Below are positions 1 to 5,617 of a DNA stretch of 6,177 nt, piece by piece (the stretch's first letter is position 1; the number at the start of each line of letters is the position of its first letter). The notes beneath the pieces were generated by a model. The model was not told the DNA's origin. It made no database searches and saw only the letters and a program-made list of their open reading frames with translations. Source of the DNA: an uncultured Verrucomicrobiota bacterium (GTDB lineage: Bacteria > Verrucomicrobiota > Kiritimatiellia > RFP12 > UBA3636); NCBI GenBank assembly GCA_946612175.1, contig CAMOEO010000184.1:1-6177 (forward strand), in the 5' to 3' direction. The translations under genes and the position numbers were made by a program.

Positions 1-8
1 CTGCTCGG

Positions 9-40
9 TCCGCCGCCCGCGATAGGGACGGCGGCGCCTA
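9..40 (-). terminator. weak stem-loop after the NUDIX gene
   Basis: Seven-base arms at 11-17 and 30-36 (cgccgcc / ggcggcg) are perfectly complementary around a 12-nt loop, directly after the NUDIX stop codon at 38-40. It could end the cluster transcript, but no T-rich tract follows on the minus strand within the window, and such short GC stems are expected by chance at this base composition. Confidence 0.22.
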
Positions 41-589
41 CCTTGCTGCGGGGCGGTCGGAGGGTTCCGGCGGCGCGGCGGGGCGCTCGGCGGCGAGGAG
101 GTCGAAGACGCGCGCCTCGCGCTCGATCATGAGGGGGCTCTTGGGGCCGTGGCCGGGGCGGCGGTTGACGGCGGCCGCGGCGGCGGGGTCGAGCCACTGC
201 AGCTCGAAGCGCTCCTCGGCCTCGTAGGGGTCGAGGCGGCGTGGGCCGGGCGGGCCGGGCTCGACGTCGCAGAGGTAGTACAGGTTCTCCTGCTCGAAGA
301 CCTCCTCGCGCCCCGGGGAGCGCTCGATGCGCAGGGCGGAGCCGAGGGGGCGGAGCGAGCCGGGGACGACGGCGAGGCCGGCCTCCTCCGCGACCTCGCG
401 GCGGAGCGCCTCCTCGGGCGTCTCGCCCGGCTCGATGCCGCCGCCCGGGAACTTGCAGTAGTCGTAGAGCAGGGAGCGGACGACGGCGACCGCGCGCCCG
501 CGCCGGATCACGGCGCGGACCGACGGGCGGCGGCGGCGCGGCCAGCCGGGGTCGTAGTTCCGGGCGTCGAGCTCGAAGAGGCGTTGCAT
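38..589 (-). CDS. NUDIX hydrolase, last gene of the yidC cluster
   Basis: A 183-residue NUDIX-fold pyrophosphohydrolase. The full NUDIX box is visible: G50, E56, R64, E65, V66, E68, E69, G71, L72, matching G-x5-E-x7-R-E-V-x-E-E-x-G-L; the glutamates bind the catalytic metal. Just before it, YDYCKFPGGGIEPGET (42-57) and the N-terminal MQRLFELDARNYDP resemble a common group of single-domain NUDIX proteins of unproven substrate (nucleoside diphosphate-linked metabolites are typical of the superfamily). The C-terminal segment around GPKSPLMIEREARVFDLL (148-165) also looks like that group; the last 15 or so residues are Pro/Ala-rich. There is no signal peptide or membrane segment, so it should be cytoplasmic. 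The ATG at 589 is chosen because the conserved N-terminus begins there; its upstream sequence is C-rich with no Shine-Dalgarno site. It lies 41 nt after yidC on the same strand, so co-transcription is likely, but a functional link to YidC is not shown. Family call is sure; substrate unknown. Confidence 0.93.
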   Translation of the reverse strand: MQRLFELDARNYDPGWPRRRRPSVRAVIRRGRAVAVVRSLLYDYCKFPGGGIEPGETPEEALRREVAEEAGLAVVPGSLRPLGSALRIERSPGREEVFEQENLYYLCDVEPGPPGPRRLDPYEAEERFELQWLDPAAAAAVNRRPGHGPKSPLMIEREARVFDLLAAERPAAPPEPSDRPAAR

Positions 590-630
590 CGTCGGGGCGG
601 GGGAGGGCGGCTCCGCGCCGCGGGCGCGCG

Positions 631-2556
631 CTAGCGGCGCCGCGGCGGCGGGATGACGACGGAGCCGTCCTTCTGCGTGAACGAGCCGTCGGCGCCGGCG
701 CCGGGCGCGGCCTTGGCGCCCTCGCGGCGGGCCCACCAGAGCCCCGCGATGGCGAGCGCCTGCGAGACGGCCCAGTAGAGGCTCAGGGCGGAGGCGTAGC
801 CGTAGAAGAAGTACAGCATCATGAGCGGCATCATGACCGCCATCATGCGCTGCTGCTTCGGGTCGCCCGCGGAGGGCGTCAGCAGGCTCTGCAGCGCCAT
901 CGTCGCGGCCATCGCGATCGGGAGGAGGTTGAGCCCGCCGAACGGGAACCACTCCTTGAAGAGCCCCTCCGGCGCCGAGAGGTCGGCGACCCAGAGCCAC
1001 GGCGCGAAGCGCAGCTCGACGCTGGAGCGCAGCACCGTGAAGAGCGCGATGAAGATCGGGAGCTGGATCAGCATCGGAAGGCAGCCGGCGAGCGGGTTGA
1101 CGTGGTTCTCCGCGTAGAGGCGCATCGTCTCGGCCTGGCGCTTCTGCGGATCGTCCTTGTACTTCTCGTTGATCTCCTTCATCTTCGGCTGCAGCTCGCT
1201 CATCTTGCGCATGCTCTTCTGGCTCTTGCGGGAGAGCGGGAGCAGGACGAGGCGGACGAGGAACGTCAGCACGACGATCGACCAGCCGTAGTTCGGGACG
1301 ACGCGGTGGATGAGGTTGAGCAGGTCGAGCAGCCCGCGGCAGAACCACGACCACGTGCCGAAGCGCATCACGTCGAGGTGCGCCGGGCCCTCGCGGCGGA
1401 GCTCGTCCATCTTGCGCGGCCCGACGTAGAGCGAGTAGGAGCGGACGGCCTCGGCGCCGGGGGCGAGCTCCTCGGCGGGGTAGCCGAGCGAGGCGGAGAG
1501 GGCGGCGACGGAGAGCGGCGCGCCCGCGGCGGTCTCGTTGCGGCGGACGGCGGAGCGGACGGACTGCGCCGGGGCCGCGGGGGTGAGGATCTCGACGAAG
1601 AAGCGGTCGCGCACGGCGATCCATTCGATCCCGCCGCCCGCGGGCGCGAAGTCGTCCGTCGCGACGAGCGGGGCGGAGGGCGGGATCGTCGGCGCGGAGC
1701 AGCCGCCGCCGGCGCCGCCGAACATCTGGGCGAAGGAGCGGGTGACGCCCTTCTGCAGCGAGAGGGCGGCGTTCTGCTCGAGGGTGCGGACGCGGCCGCG
1801 CGCATCGCGGGCGCGCACGTCGATGCCCTCCGTGGGGCCGATCGCGCCGATGCCGCGGGCGGCGCTCCCGACGGGCGCGACGGGGCCGAGCCCGATGCGG
1901 AAGGCGGGCAGCGGGAGCGGGGCGGAGGAGCCGTTGCGGAAGACGTCGGTGACGACGAGGTGGTAGCCGTTGGTGAAGGCGACGGTGCGCTCGAGCGAGA
2001 GCCCGCCGGGCGAGGCGGCGGCCATGCGGACGGCGCCGCCCGCCTCCTCGAGCGAGAAGTCCGCCCGCGCGCCGAGGCCGGGGATGCCGGAGAGGGCGAG
2101 GGCGGGCTCGCCGGCGAAGTCGAGCACGACGGGGCCGGAGTCCTCGGCCAGCTCGCGGCGGTACTCGCGCAGCGTCGCGGAGGCGAGGGCGCCGCCCTTG
2201 CTCGTGAAGGCGAGGTCGACCACCGCGTTGGAGACGACGAGCGTCCGCTCGGGCTCGTCCGTGGCGGGGTCCCCCTCGGGGGGCGTCGGGGCGGGCTCCG
2301 CGGCGGCGGGGTCCGCGGCGGCGGGGTCCGCCGGCGCGGCGGAGAGGGTCGTGGGGCCGGCGGGGCCCGCGGGGGCGGCTTCCGCGGGGACGGCGTTGGT
2401 GCCGCCGCCCCGGAGCTGCTCGAGGTATTCGGGGTGCGCCTTCTTGTAGGCGTCCATGGCGGCGCGGTATTCCTTCTGCTGCCGCTGGGACAGGAAGAAC
2501 CAGCCGCCGAGGAGGACGACGAGGAGGGCGACGATGATCTTGTCGGTCTTGTTCAT
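631..2556 (-). CDS. yidC: membrane protein insertase YidC (Oxa1 family, Gram-negative type)
   Basis: A 641-residue insertase that places proteins into the inner membrane, alone or with SecYEG. Layout: transmembrane segment 1 at about 7-22; a Pro/Ala-rich linker 55-100; the periplasmic P1 domain about 103-385; then the conserved Oxa1 core. In the core, NYGWSIVVLTFLVRLVLLPLSRKSQKSMRKM (422-452) carries the conserved groove arginine at R435. It is followed by the cytoplasmic charged hairpin 453-485 (LQPKMKEINEKYKDD) and the hallmark NPLAGCLPMLIQLPIFIALFTVL (487-509), then TM segments at about 542-560, 572-588 and 590-608. The C-tail is short and basic, ending PPPRRR. Length is normal for P1-containing YidC. 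P1 has a Gly-rich stretch with one Cys (279-287) that I do not recognise as conserved. The start ATG at 2556 precedes a clear TM1; the 20 nt upstream hold C-runs and no Shine-Dalgarno site. The gene follows yidD by 24 nt, the classical order. Confidence 0.98.
   Translation of the reverse strand: MNKTDKIIVALLVVLLGGWFFLSQRQQKEYRAAMDAYKKAHPEYLEQLRGGGTNAVPAEAAPAGPAGPTTLSAAPADPAAADPAAAEPAPTPPEGDPATDEPERTLVVSNAVVDLAFTSKGGALASATLREYRRELAEDSGPVVLDFAGEPALALSGIPGLGARADFSLEEAGGAVRMAAASPGGLSLERTVAFTNGYHLVVTDVFRNGSSAPLPLPAFRIGLGPVAPVGSAARGIGAIGPTEGIDVRARDARGRVRTLEQNAALSLQKGVTRSFAQMFGGAGGGCSAPTIPPSAPLVATDDFAPAGGGIEWIAVRDRFFVEILTPAAPAQSVRSAVRRNETAAGAPLSVAALSASLGYPAEELAPGAEAVRSYSLYVGPRKMDELRREGPAHLDVMRFGTWSWFCRGLLDLLNLIHRVVPNYGWSIVVLTFLVRLVLLPLSRKSQKSMRKMSELQPKMKEINEKYKDDPQKRQAETMRLYAENHVNPLAGCLPMLIQLPIFIALFTVLRSSVELRFAPWLWVADLSAPEGLFKEWFPFGGLNLLPIAMAATMALQSLLTPSAGDPKQQRMMAVMMPLMMLYFFYGYASALSLYWAVSQALAIAGLWWARREGAKAAPGAGADGSFTQKDGSVVIPPPRRR
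2301..2330 (-). repeat. two perfect 15-bp tandem copies in the yidC linker
   Basis: The plus-strand unit cggcggcggggtccg occurs at 2301-2315 and again at 2316-2330, with a degenerate partial copy just before it at 2291-2300. It adds five codons per copy and encodes the Asp-Pro-Ala-rich steps around residues 76-90 of YidC, in the flexible linker between TM1 and P1. Copy number could vary between strains without shifting the frame. Confidence 0.85.
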
Positions 2557-2580
2557 GGGAGGGCGGGGAAGTCTACGGGT

Positions 2581-2847
2581 TCAAGGCTTCGGTGTAAAGG
2601 AAAATCGGTCTCTCCGGGCGAGAAAGCCGGGCCAGGTCTCGGGGACGGGGTCGGGGCCGCTGGGGCCGAAGGGGCGGCAGCGCAGGAGGCGGCGGGCGGT
2701 GAGCCACGAGCCGCGGAGAAGGCCGAAGCGGGAGATCGCCTGGATGCCGTAGTTCGAGCAGCTCGGCTCGAAGCGGCACGCGCCGCGGAAGAAGGGGCCG
2801 AGGACGATCTGGTACGCGCGGATGAGGAGGATGCCGAGGCGCTTCAC
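2581..2847 (-). CDS. yidD: YidD, membrane protein insertion efficiency factor
   Basis: An 88-residue YidD/DUF37-family protein (family usually about 70-90 residues), a small protein with an amphipathic N-terminus that sits at the inner membrane and helps YidC-dependent insertion. The family signature is plain: CRFEPSCSNYGIQAI (24-38) with Cys24 and Cys30, and a third conserved Cys57 in LLRCRPFGP. The N-terminus (KRLGILLIRAYQIVLGPFF) starts right where the family does, so the GTG at 2847 is the chosen start. That GTG overlaps the rnpA stop as GTGA, and AAGGG at 2854-2858 lies 6 nt upstream, so translational coupling to rnpA is likely. The C-terminal 20 residues after PFGPSGPDPVPETW are not conserved in my memory of the family. 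yidC follows after 24 nt. Confidence 0.96.
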   Translation of the reverse strand: MKRLGILLIRAYQIVLGPFFRGACRFEPSCSNYGIQAISRFGLLRGSWLTARRLLRCRPFGPSGPDPVPETWPGFLARRDRFSFTPKP

Positions 2848-3356
2848 GGCGAACCCTTTGGTTTCGCGTCGCAGGTCTCGGGTCCCGGGTCGCAGGACTC
2901 GGGACTTGCGACTTCCGGCATGGGCCCAGCGACCCGCGCGGCGGGCAGGAGGCCGTCGGCGCGGCAGAGGCGCTCGAGGTCGGCGCGGACCTCCGGCTCC
3001 TTCGCGGAGAGGATGCGGCGCTTGGCGACGAGGACGAGGTCCCACGGGCCGCCCGCGAAGGAGGGGCGCAGGTGCCGGAAGGCCTCGCGGACGAGGCGCT
3101 TGGCGCGGTTGCGCTGGTGGGCGTCGTGGAACGTGCGCTTGGCCGCGGTCACGCCGAGGCGGCTCTCCGCCGTCTCGGAGGGGGCGTGCCACGCGACCAG
3201 GTACCGCCCGACGCGCTTGGTGGGGGTCGCGTACAGCGCCTCGAAGCGGCGGCGCGCGGCGATGCGCGCGGACTTGGGGAATAGAAAGGGACGCCGCCGG
3301 GGCGTTTCCGCCCCGGCGGTGGGTTCCGCGGTGCTGCCGGTCGTGGCCTCGGCCAT
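2844..3356 (-). CDS. rnpA: ribonuclease P protein component, with unusual N- and C-terminal extensions
   Basis: A 170-residue RNase P protein subunit; with the RnpB RNA it trims 5' leaders from tRNA precursors. The core runs from about residue 24 to 135: FPKSARIAARRRFEALY (26-42) is the usual beginning, SRLGVTAAKR (65-74) the central strand, and QRNRAKRLVREAFR (81-94) the RNR signature with R82, N83, R84 and R87. WDLVLVAKRR (105-114) forms the last conserved strand. The family normally has about 110-130 residues. The extra length is an Ala/Thr/Pro-rich N-terminus (1-23) and a tail (141-170). The N-terminal extension coincides with a perfect hairpin, and the tail with a heptanucleotide repeat array (separate entries). 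The ATG at 3356 is the only in-frame ATG near the core; a shorter non-ATG start cannot be excluded. It starts 17 nt after rpmH and its stop overlaps the yidD GTG. Confidence 0.95.
   Translation of the reverse strand: MAEATTGSTAEPTAGAETPRRRPFLFPKSARIAARRRFEALYATPTKRVGRYLVAWHAPSETAESRLGVTAAKRTFHDAHQRNRAKRLVREAFRHLRPSFAGGPWDLVLVAKRRILSAKEPEVRADLERLCRADGLLPAARVAGPMPEVASPESCDPGPETCDAKPKGSP
2868..2916. repeat. heptanucleotide repeat array inside the 3' end of rnpA
   Basis: Seven consecutive 7-nt units, each beginning G-(T/A)-C on the plus strand: units start at 2868, 2875, 2882, 2889, 2896, 2903 and 2910, with gtctcgg, gtcccgg and gactcgg as close relatives. Units 1 and 4 are identical (gtcgcag), which gives a 15-bp near-perfect direct repeat at 2868-2882 and 2889-2903 (one mismatch). 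Three units make 21 nt, so the translated tail of RnpA repeats every seven residues: PESCD at 152-156 and PETCD at 159-163. The pattern is unlike the rest of rnpA and looks like a short tandem repeat that spread into the end of the gene. Confidence 0.75.
3294..3319 (-). promoter_or_regulatory. perfect 11-bp stem with GAAA loop inside the start of rnpA; possible attenuator
   Basis: Arms 3294-3304 (ccgccggggcg) and 3309-3319 (cgccccggcgg) are exactly complementary with a 4-nt loop. Read on the minus-strand mRNA the loop is GAAA, a stable GNRA tetraloop. It is followed at 3293 downwards by CG and then a pyrimidine run containing CCCTTTCTATTCCCC. It lies 37 nt into rnpA, in the codons for residues 13-21, in a non-conserved extension, and 55 nt past the rpmH stop. 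This is the shape of an intrinsic terminator with an imperfect U tract. It would let rpmH be made in excess over the downstream genes. Confidence 0.5.
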
Positions 3357-3373
3357 CGCCCGCGCGAGCCCGC

Positions 3374-3511
3374 CTAGACCTGCGTGAGGCGCACGCGGCC
3401 CTTCTGGCGGCGGCGCTTGAGGACCTTGCGGCCATCGGCGGTGGCCATGCGGGCGCGGAAGCCGATCTTGCGGACGCGCTTGATCTTGGAGGGCTGGTAG
3501 ACCTGTTTCAT
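3374..3511 (-). CDS. rpmH: 50S ribosomal protein L34
   Basis: A 45-residue L34, the usual length. It begins MKQVYQPSKIKRVRKIGFRA and continues through RMATADGRKVLKRRR to a basic C-terminus, the family pattern throughout; 17 of the 45 residues are Arg or Lys. L34 binds 23S rRNA in the large subunit. It is the first gene of the rpmH-rnpA-yidD-yidC cluster. The ATG at 3511 is firmly set by AGGAG at 3519-3523, 7 nt upstream, and by the family N-terminus. It is the only gene in the window with a textbook Shine-Dalgarno site, in keeping with high expression. The neighbour on the other side is tolB, not dnaA as in many bacteria. Confidence 0.98.
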   Translation of the reverse strand: MKQVYQPSKIKRVRKIGFRARMATADGRKVLKRRRQKGRVRLTQV

Positions 3512-3518
3512 GGAAGAG

Positions 3519-3523
3519 CTCCT
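3519..3523 (-). promoter_or_regulatory. Shine-Dalgarno site of rpmH
   Basis: AGGAG on the minus strand, 7 nt before the rpmH ATG at 3511. It is worth noting because the other gene starts here have weak or no such site. Confidence 0.85.
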
Positions 3524-3548
3524 GGTTCGGTGCGGAAAACGGGGCAAG

Positions 3549-3577
3549 AGAATACCGAAACCGGGGTCGCAAGTCAA
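3549..3577 (-). promoter_or_regulatory. rpmH: sigma70-type promoter of the rpmH operon
   Basis: On the minus strand TTGACT (3577-3572) is a 5/6 match to the -35 box, and TATTCT (3554-3549) a 4/6 match to the -10 box, with a spacer of exactly 17 nt. A start about 7 nt further on (near 3542) would give a leader of about 30 nt to the rpmH ATG. It is the best promoter in the window and can drive all five minus-strand genes. Confidence 0.75.
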
Positions 3578-3609
3578 CGGGAATTTCGCAGGGCGCGCGG
3601 AGCCCATTT

Positions 3610-3639
3610 TTGGATTGCGCCGCGGCGGCGGTCTATGCT
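3610..3639 (+). promoter_or_regulatory. tolB: candidate tolB promoter
   Basis: TTGGAT at 3610-3615 and TATGCT at 3634-3639 are 18 nt apart and lie in a short AT-richer patch of an otherwise GC-rich gap. The -35 matches only 3/6 and the -10 4/6; TATCCT at 3639-3644 is an alternative -10. Initiation near 3646 would give a leader of about 50 nt to the tolB ATG. It is divergent from the rpmH promoter, with the -35 boxes about 33 nt apart. Confidence 0.4.
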
Positions 3640-3662
3640 ATCCTTTTTCGCCGTTGCCTTCG

Positions 3663-3684
3663 CCTTTCCCGTTCCTTTCCCGTT
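3663..3684 (+). repeat. 11-bp perfect tandem repeat in the tolB leader
   Basis: The unit cctttcccgtt occurs at 3663-3673 and again directly at 3674-3684, 12 nt before the tolB start codon. From 3641 to 3695 the plus strand has no A at all, so the leader RNA would be almost pure C/U with a few G. It could be a binding site, or a slippage product with no function. Confidence 0.8.
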
Positions 3685-3695
3685 CGTCCCCTCCC

Positions 3696-5012
3696 ATGCC
3701 CCGTTTCCCCTCCGCCCCCATTCTTGCCGCGCTCGTTTTCGCGGTCGCGTTCGCGTCCCCGCCCGCCGCCCGGGCGGCGGACATCGTCGTCGTCGCCAAC
3801 GCCGAGCGCGCCGACCGCCATTCCGTCTCCTTCGCCGCCCTTCGGACGGACGGCTCCCCCGCGGCGCGCGAGATGCTCGCGACGCTCCGCAACGACCTGG
3901 CGCTCTCCGGGTGGTTCGTCCCGGTGGACCAGCCCGCGGCCTCCGTGGTGCTCTCCGGCGCGATCCGCGCGTCCTCGGCCGGCGTCTCGTACGGCGTGGA
4001 GGCGTCCTGGAACCTGCAGGCGAGCCGCCGCTCGTGGAACGGCGCGACGGGGTCGCGGCCGACGCCGACCGACGCCCTGCGCGACGAGGCGCACGCGCTC
4101 GCCGACCGCATCGTGCGGGAGGTGCTCGGCAAGGAGCCGATGGCGTCCTCGAAGATCCTGTGCGTCGGCCGCGTCCGCGGGGCGACGGACATCTACGAGT
4201 GCGACGCGGACGGCCGCCGCCTGCGCCGCATCATGCAGGAGGGCAAGCTCTGCCTCTCGCCGAACTGGGAGCCCGGCCGCAACGCGTTCCTCTACACGGC
4301 CTGGACGGCGAAGCGCCCGGTCGCCTACGAGGTCGACCTCTCCTCGGTGCCGTACCGGCGCCGCGCGGTCTCCTCCCACCCCGGCATGAACCAGGGCGCG
4401 ACGCTCTCGCCGGACGGCCGGCGCGCGGCGATCGTCCTCTCCCGCTCGGGCGGCGTCGACCTCTACCTGATCGACCCGGCCTCGCCGCCCCCCGGCCGGA
4501 TCCTGGAGCGCCTCACCAGTTCCCGCGGCGCCAACGAGGCCTCGCCCTCCTGGTCGCCGGACGGCCGCCGCCTCGCCTACGCCAGCGACGAGGGCTCCGG
4601 CTACCCGCGCTGCCGCGTGATGGACGTCGCGTCGCGCCGCTCGACCCTCCTCGTGCAGGACCGCTCGATCCGCGACAGCGCCGCTCCCGAGTGGAGCGCC
4701 GACGGTCGGATCGCCTTCTGCGGCCGGCAGGGCGCGCGCTACCGCATCTTCGTCGCCGACCCCGACGCGAACCCGTGGTCGACCCATCCGCGCGCGGTCT
4801 CGCCGCAGGACGGGACGGACTACGAGGATCCGTCCTGGGCCCCCGACGGCCGCCACGTCGTCTGCACCCGCACCGCCGGGTACCGGCGCTCCCTCGTCGT
4901 GCTCGACACGGCGGAGAAGAACCCCGACCCGCCGCGCGTCCTCTTCTCGCACGAGGGCGACTGGTTCCTCCCCTCCTGGTCCGCGAACGGCATCGCCTCC
5001 TCCGTCCGCTAG
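3696..5012 (+). CDS. tolB: Tol-Pal system periplasmic protein TolB
   Basis: A 438-residue periplasmic beta-propeller protein of the Tol-Pal system, which keeps the outer membrane attached and drives its constriction at division; TolB binds Pal. Residues 1-27 form a Sec signal peptide with a hydrophobic stretch (8-20) and an ARA cleavage motif at 25-27. The N-terminal TolB domain spans about 28-150 (DIVVVANAERADRHSVSFAA, LRNDLALSGWFVPVD). Six propeller repeats follow, each with a P-x-W-S-P-D-G-R-like turn: about 188-200 (NWEPGRNAFLYTA), 235-248 (ATLSPDGRRAAIVL), 283-297 (SPSWSPDGRRLAYAS), 331-343 (PEWSADGRIAFCG), 379-391 (PSWAPDGRHVVCT) and 426-437. Length matches the family. The ATG at 3696 is set by the signal peptide; upstream is C-rich with no Shine-Dalgarno site. 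pal follows after 49 nt; tolQ, tolR and tolA are not in the window. Confidence 0.95.
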   Translation: MPRFPSAPILAALVFAVAFASPPAARAADIVVVANAERADRHSVSFAALRTDGSPAAREMLATLRNDLALSGWFVPVDQPAASVVLSGAIRASSAGVSYGVEASWNLQASRRSWNGATGSRPTPTDALRDEAHALADRIVREVLGKEPMASSKILCVGRVRGATDIYECDADGRRLRRIMQEGKLCLSPNWEPGRNAFLYTAWTAKRPVAYEVDLSSVPYRRRAVSSHPGMNQGATLSPDGRRAAIVLSRSGGVDLYLIDPASPPPGRILERLTSSRGANEASPSWSPDGRRLAYASDEGSGYPRCRVMDVASRRSTLLVQDRSIRDSAAPEWSADGRIAFCGRQGARYRIFVADPDANPWSTHPRAVSPQDGTDYEDPSWAPDGRHVVCTRTAGYRRSLVVLDTAEKNPDPPRVLFSHEGDWFLPSWSANGIASSVR

Positions 5013-5031
5013 CCCCCTTCCAACGAACAAA

Positions 5032-5061
5032 CCCACCCCATACCCTACCCAACCCCACCCC
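5032..5061 (-). other. G-quadruplex motif on the template strand, in the pal leader
   Basis: The plus strand has six C-runs of 3-4 at 5032-5034, 5036-5039, 5043-5045, 5048-5050, 5053-5056 and 5058-5061, separated by loops of only 1-3 nt (A, ATA, TA, AA, A). The minus strand therefore carries six G-runs, well beyond the four needed for a G-quadruplex; the C strand could form an i-motif. It ends exactly at the pal ATG. The mRNA leader contains almost no G, so it should be free of secondary structure. Confidence 0.7.
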
Positions 5062-5616
5062 ATGAACACCTCCCACATCCTCCGTACCGCGCTGCTGCTC
5101 GCGGCCGTCGCCGCGCTCTCCACCGGATGCAAGACCTTCCGGAAGAACAAGGGCGAGGACGCCCCGGCCTTCGATCCCGAGGGCACCGAGCTCATCGGCG
5201 AAGGCGGCTACCTCGACGAAGGCCAGCTCGCGCTCGCCGACACCAACTTCGCCACGCTTCCGCCCGTCGAGAAGCCCGGCTACATCCAGCCCGTCTACTT
5301 CGCCTACAACGACTCGACCGTCCCCGCCTCCGAGGCCTCCAAGGTCTCCGTGGTCGCGCAGTTCCTCCAGCAGAACGGCACGGTCGTCCTCATCGTCGAG
5401 GGCAACTGCGACGAGCGCGGCACCGACGAGTACAACATCTCCCTCGGCGAGTACCGCGCCCAGGCCGTCCGCGAGCGCCTCGTCTCCGAGGGCGTCGCCG
5501 CGAACCGCATCCAGACGGTGAGCAACGGCGAGCAGAACCCGGTCGACCCCGGCCACAACGAGAGCGCCTGGAGCCGCAACCGCCGCGCCGAGTTCTCGTT
5601 CTACCAGGGCCGCTAG
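5062..5616 (+). CDS. pal: peptidoglycan-associated lipoprotein Pal (OmpA-C domain)
   Basis: A 184-residue outer-membrane lipoprotein that anchors the outer membrane to peptidoglycan and is the partner of TolB. Residues 1-23 are a lipoprotein signal: basic start, hydrophobic 9-19, and LSTGC with Cys23 as the lipidated residue, followed by KTFRKNK. A linker (30-72) leads to the OmpA-like domain (about 76-180). The diaminopimelate-binding pair is present: D117 in GNCDERGTDEYN and R132 in YRAQAV, spaced 15 residues as in OmpA-family proteins. The C-terminal SRNRRAEFSF (171-180) is also standard. Length is normal for Pal. The ATG at 5062 is fixed by the signal peptide; the leader is a C-run stretch with no Shine-Dalgarno site. 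It lies 49 nt after tolB and is probably co-transcribed with it. A strong inverted repeat follows the stop. Confidence 0.96.
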   Translation: MNTSHILRTALLLAAVAALSTGCKTFRKNKGEDAPAFDPEGTELIGEGGYLDEGQLALADTNFATLPPVEKPGYIQPVYFAYNDSTVPASEASKVSVVAQFLQQNGTVVLIVEGNCDERGTDEYNISLGEYRAQAVRERLVSEGVAANRIQTVSNGEQNPVDPGHNESAWSRNRRAEFSFYQGR

Positions 5617-5617
5617 C

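Noticed and set aside
38..1624. A 528-codon minus-strand frame covering the NUDIX gene and half of yidC
   Set aside because: Only the last 183 codons are a real protein. The preceding part is an out-of-frame reading of yidC, rich in Arg/Pro/Ala, and the NUDIX family begins at the ATG at 589.
2868..2916. CRISPR-like array
   Set aside because: The units are 7 nt with no spacers, and they lie inside a coding frame; this is a short tandem repeat.
241..3387. A 1048-codon open frame on the plus strand, antisense to yidC, yidD and rnpA
   Set aside because: It is low-complexity (Arg, Gly, Ala, Glu, Asp), shows no family motif, and runs across four well-identified genes on the other strand. Such frames arise from GC-rich codon bias.
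3374..3607. A 77-residue longer version of rpmH starting at 3607
   Set aside because: The family N-terminus MKQVYQPSK, the AGGAG site and the promoter all place the start at 3511; the upstream codons cross the promoter.
3512..3695. Replication origin beside rpmH
   Set aside because: rpmH is near oriC in many genomes, but this gap has no DnaA-box-like TTATNCACA cluster, no dnaA neighbour and little AT-rich DNA.
3633..5195. A 520-codon minus-strand frame antisense to tolB
   Set aside because: tolB has a signal peptide, six propeller repeats and normal length; the antisense frame has only Arg/Gly/Ala/Val-rich sequence without a motif.
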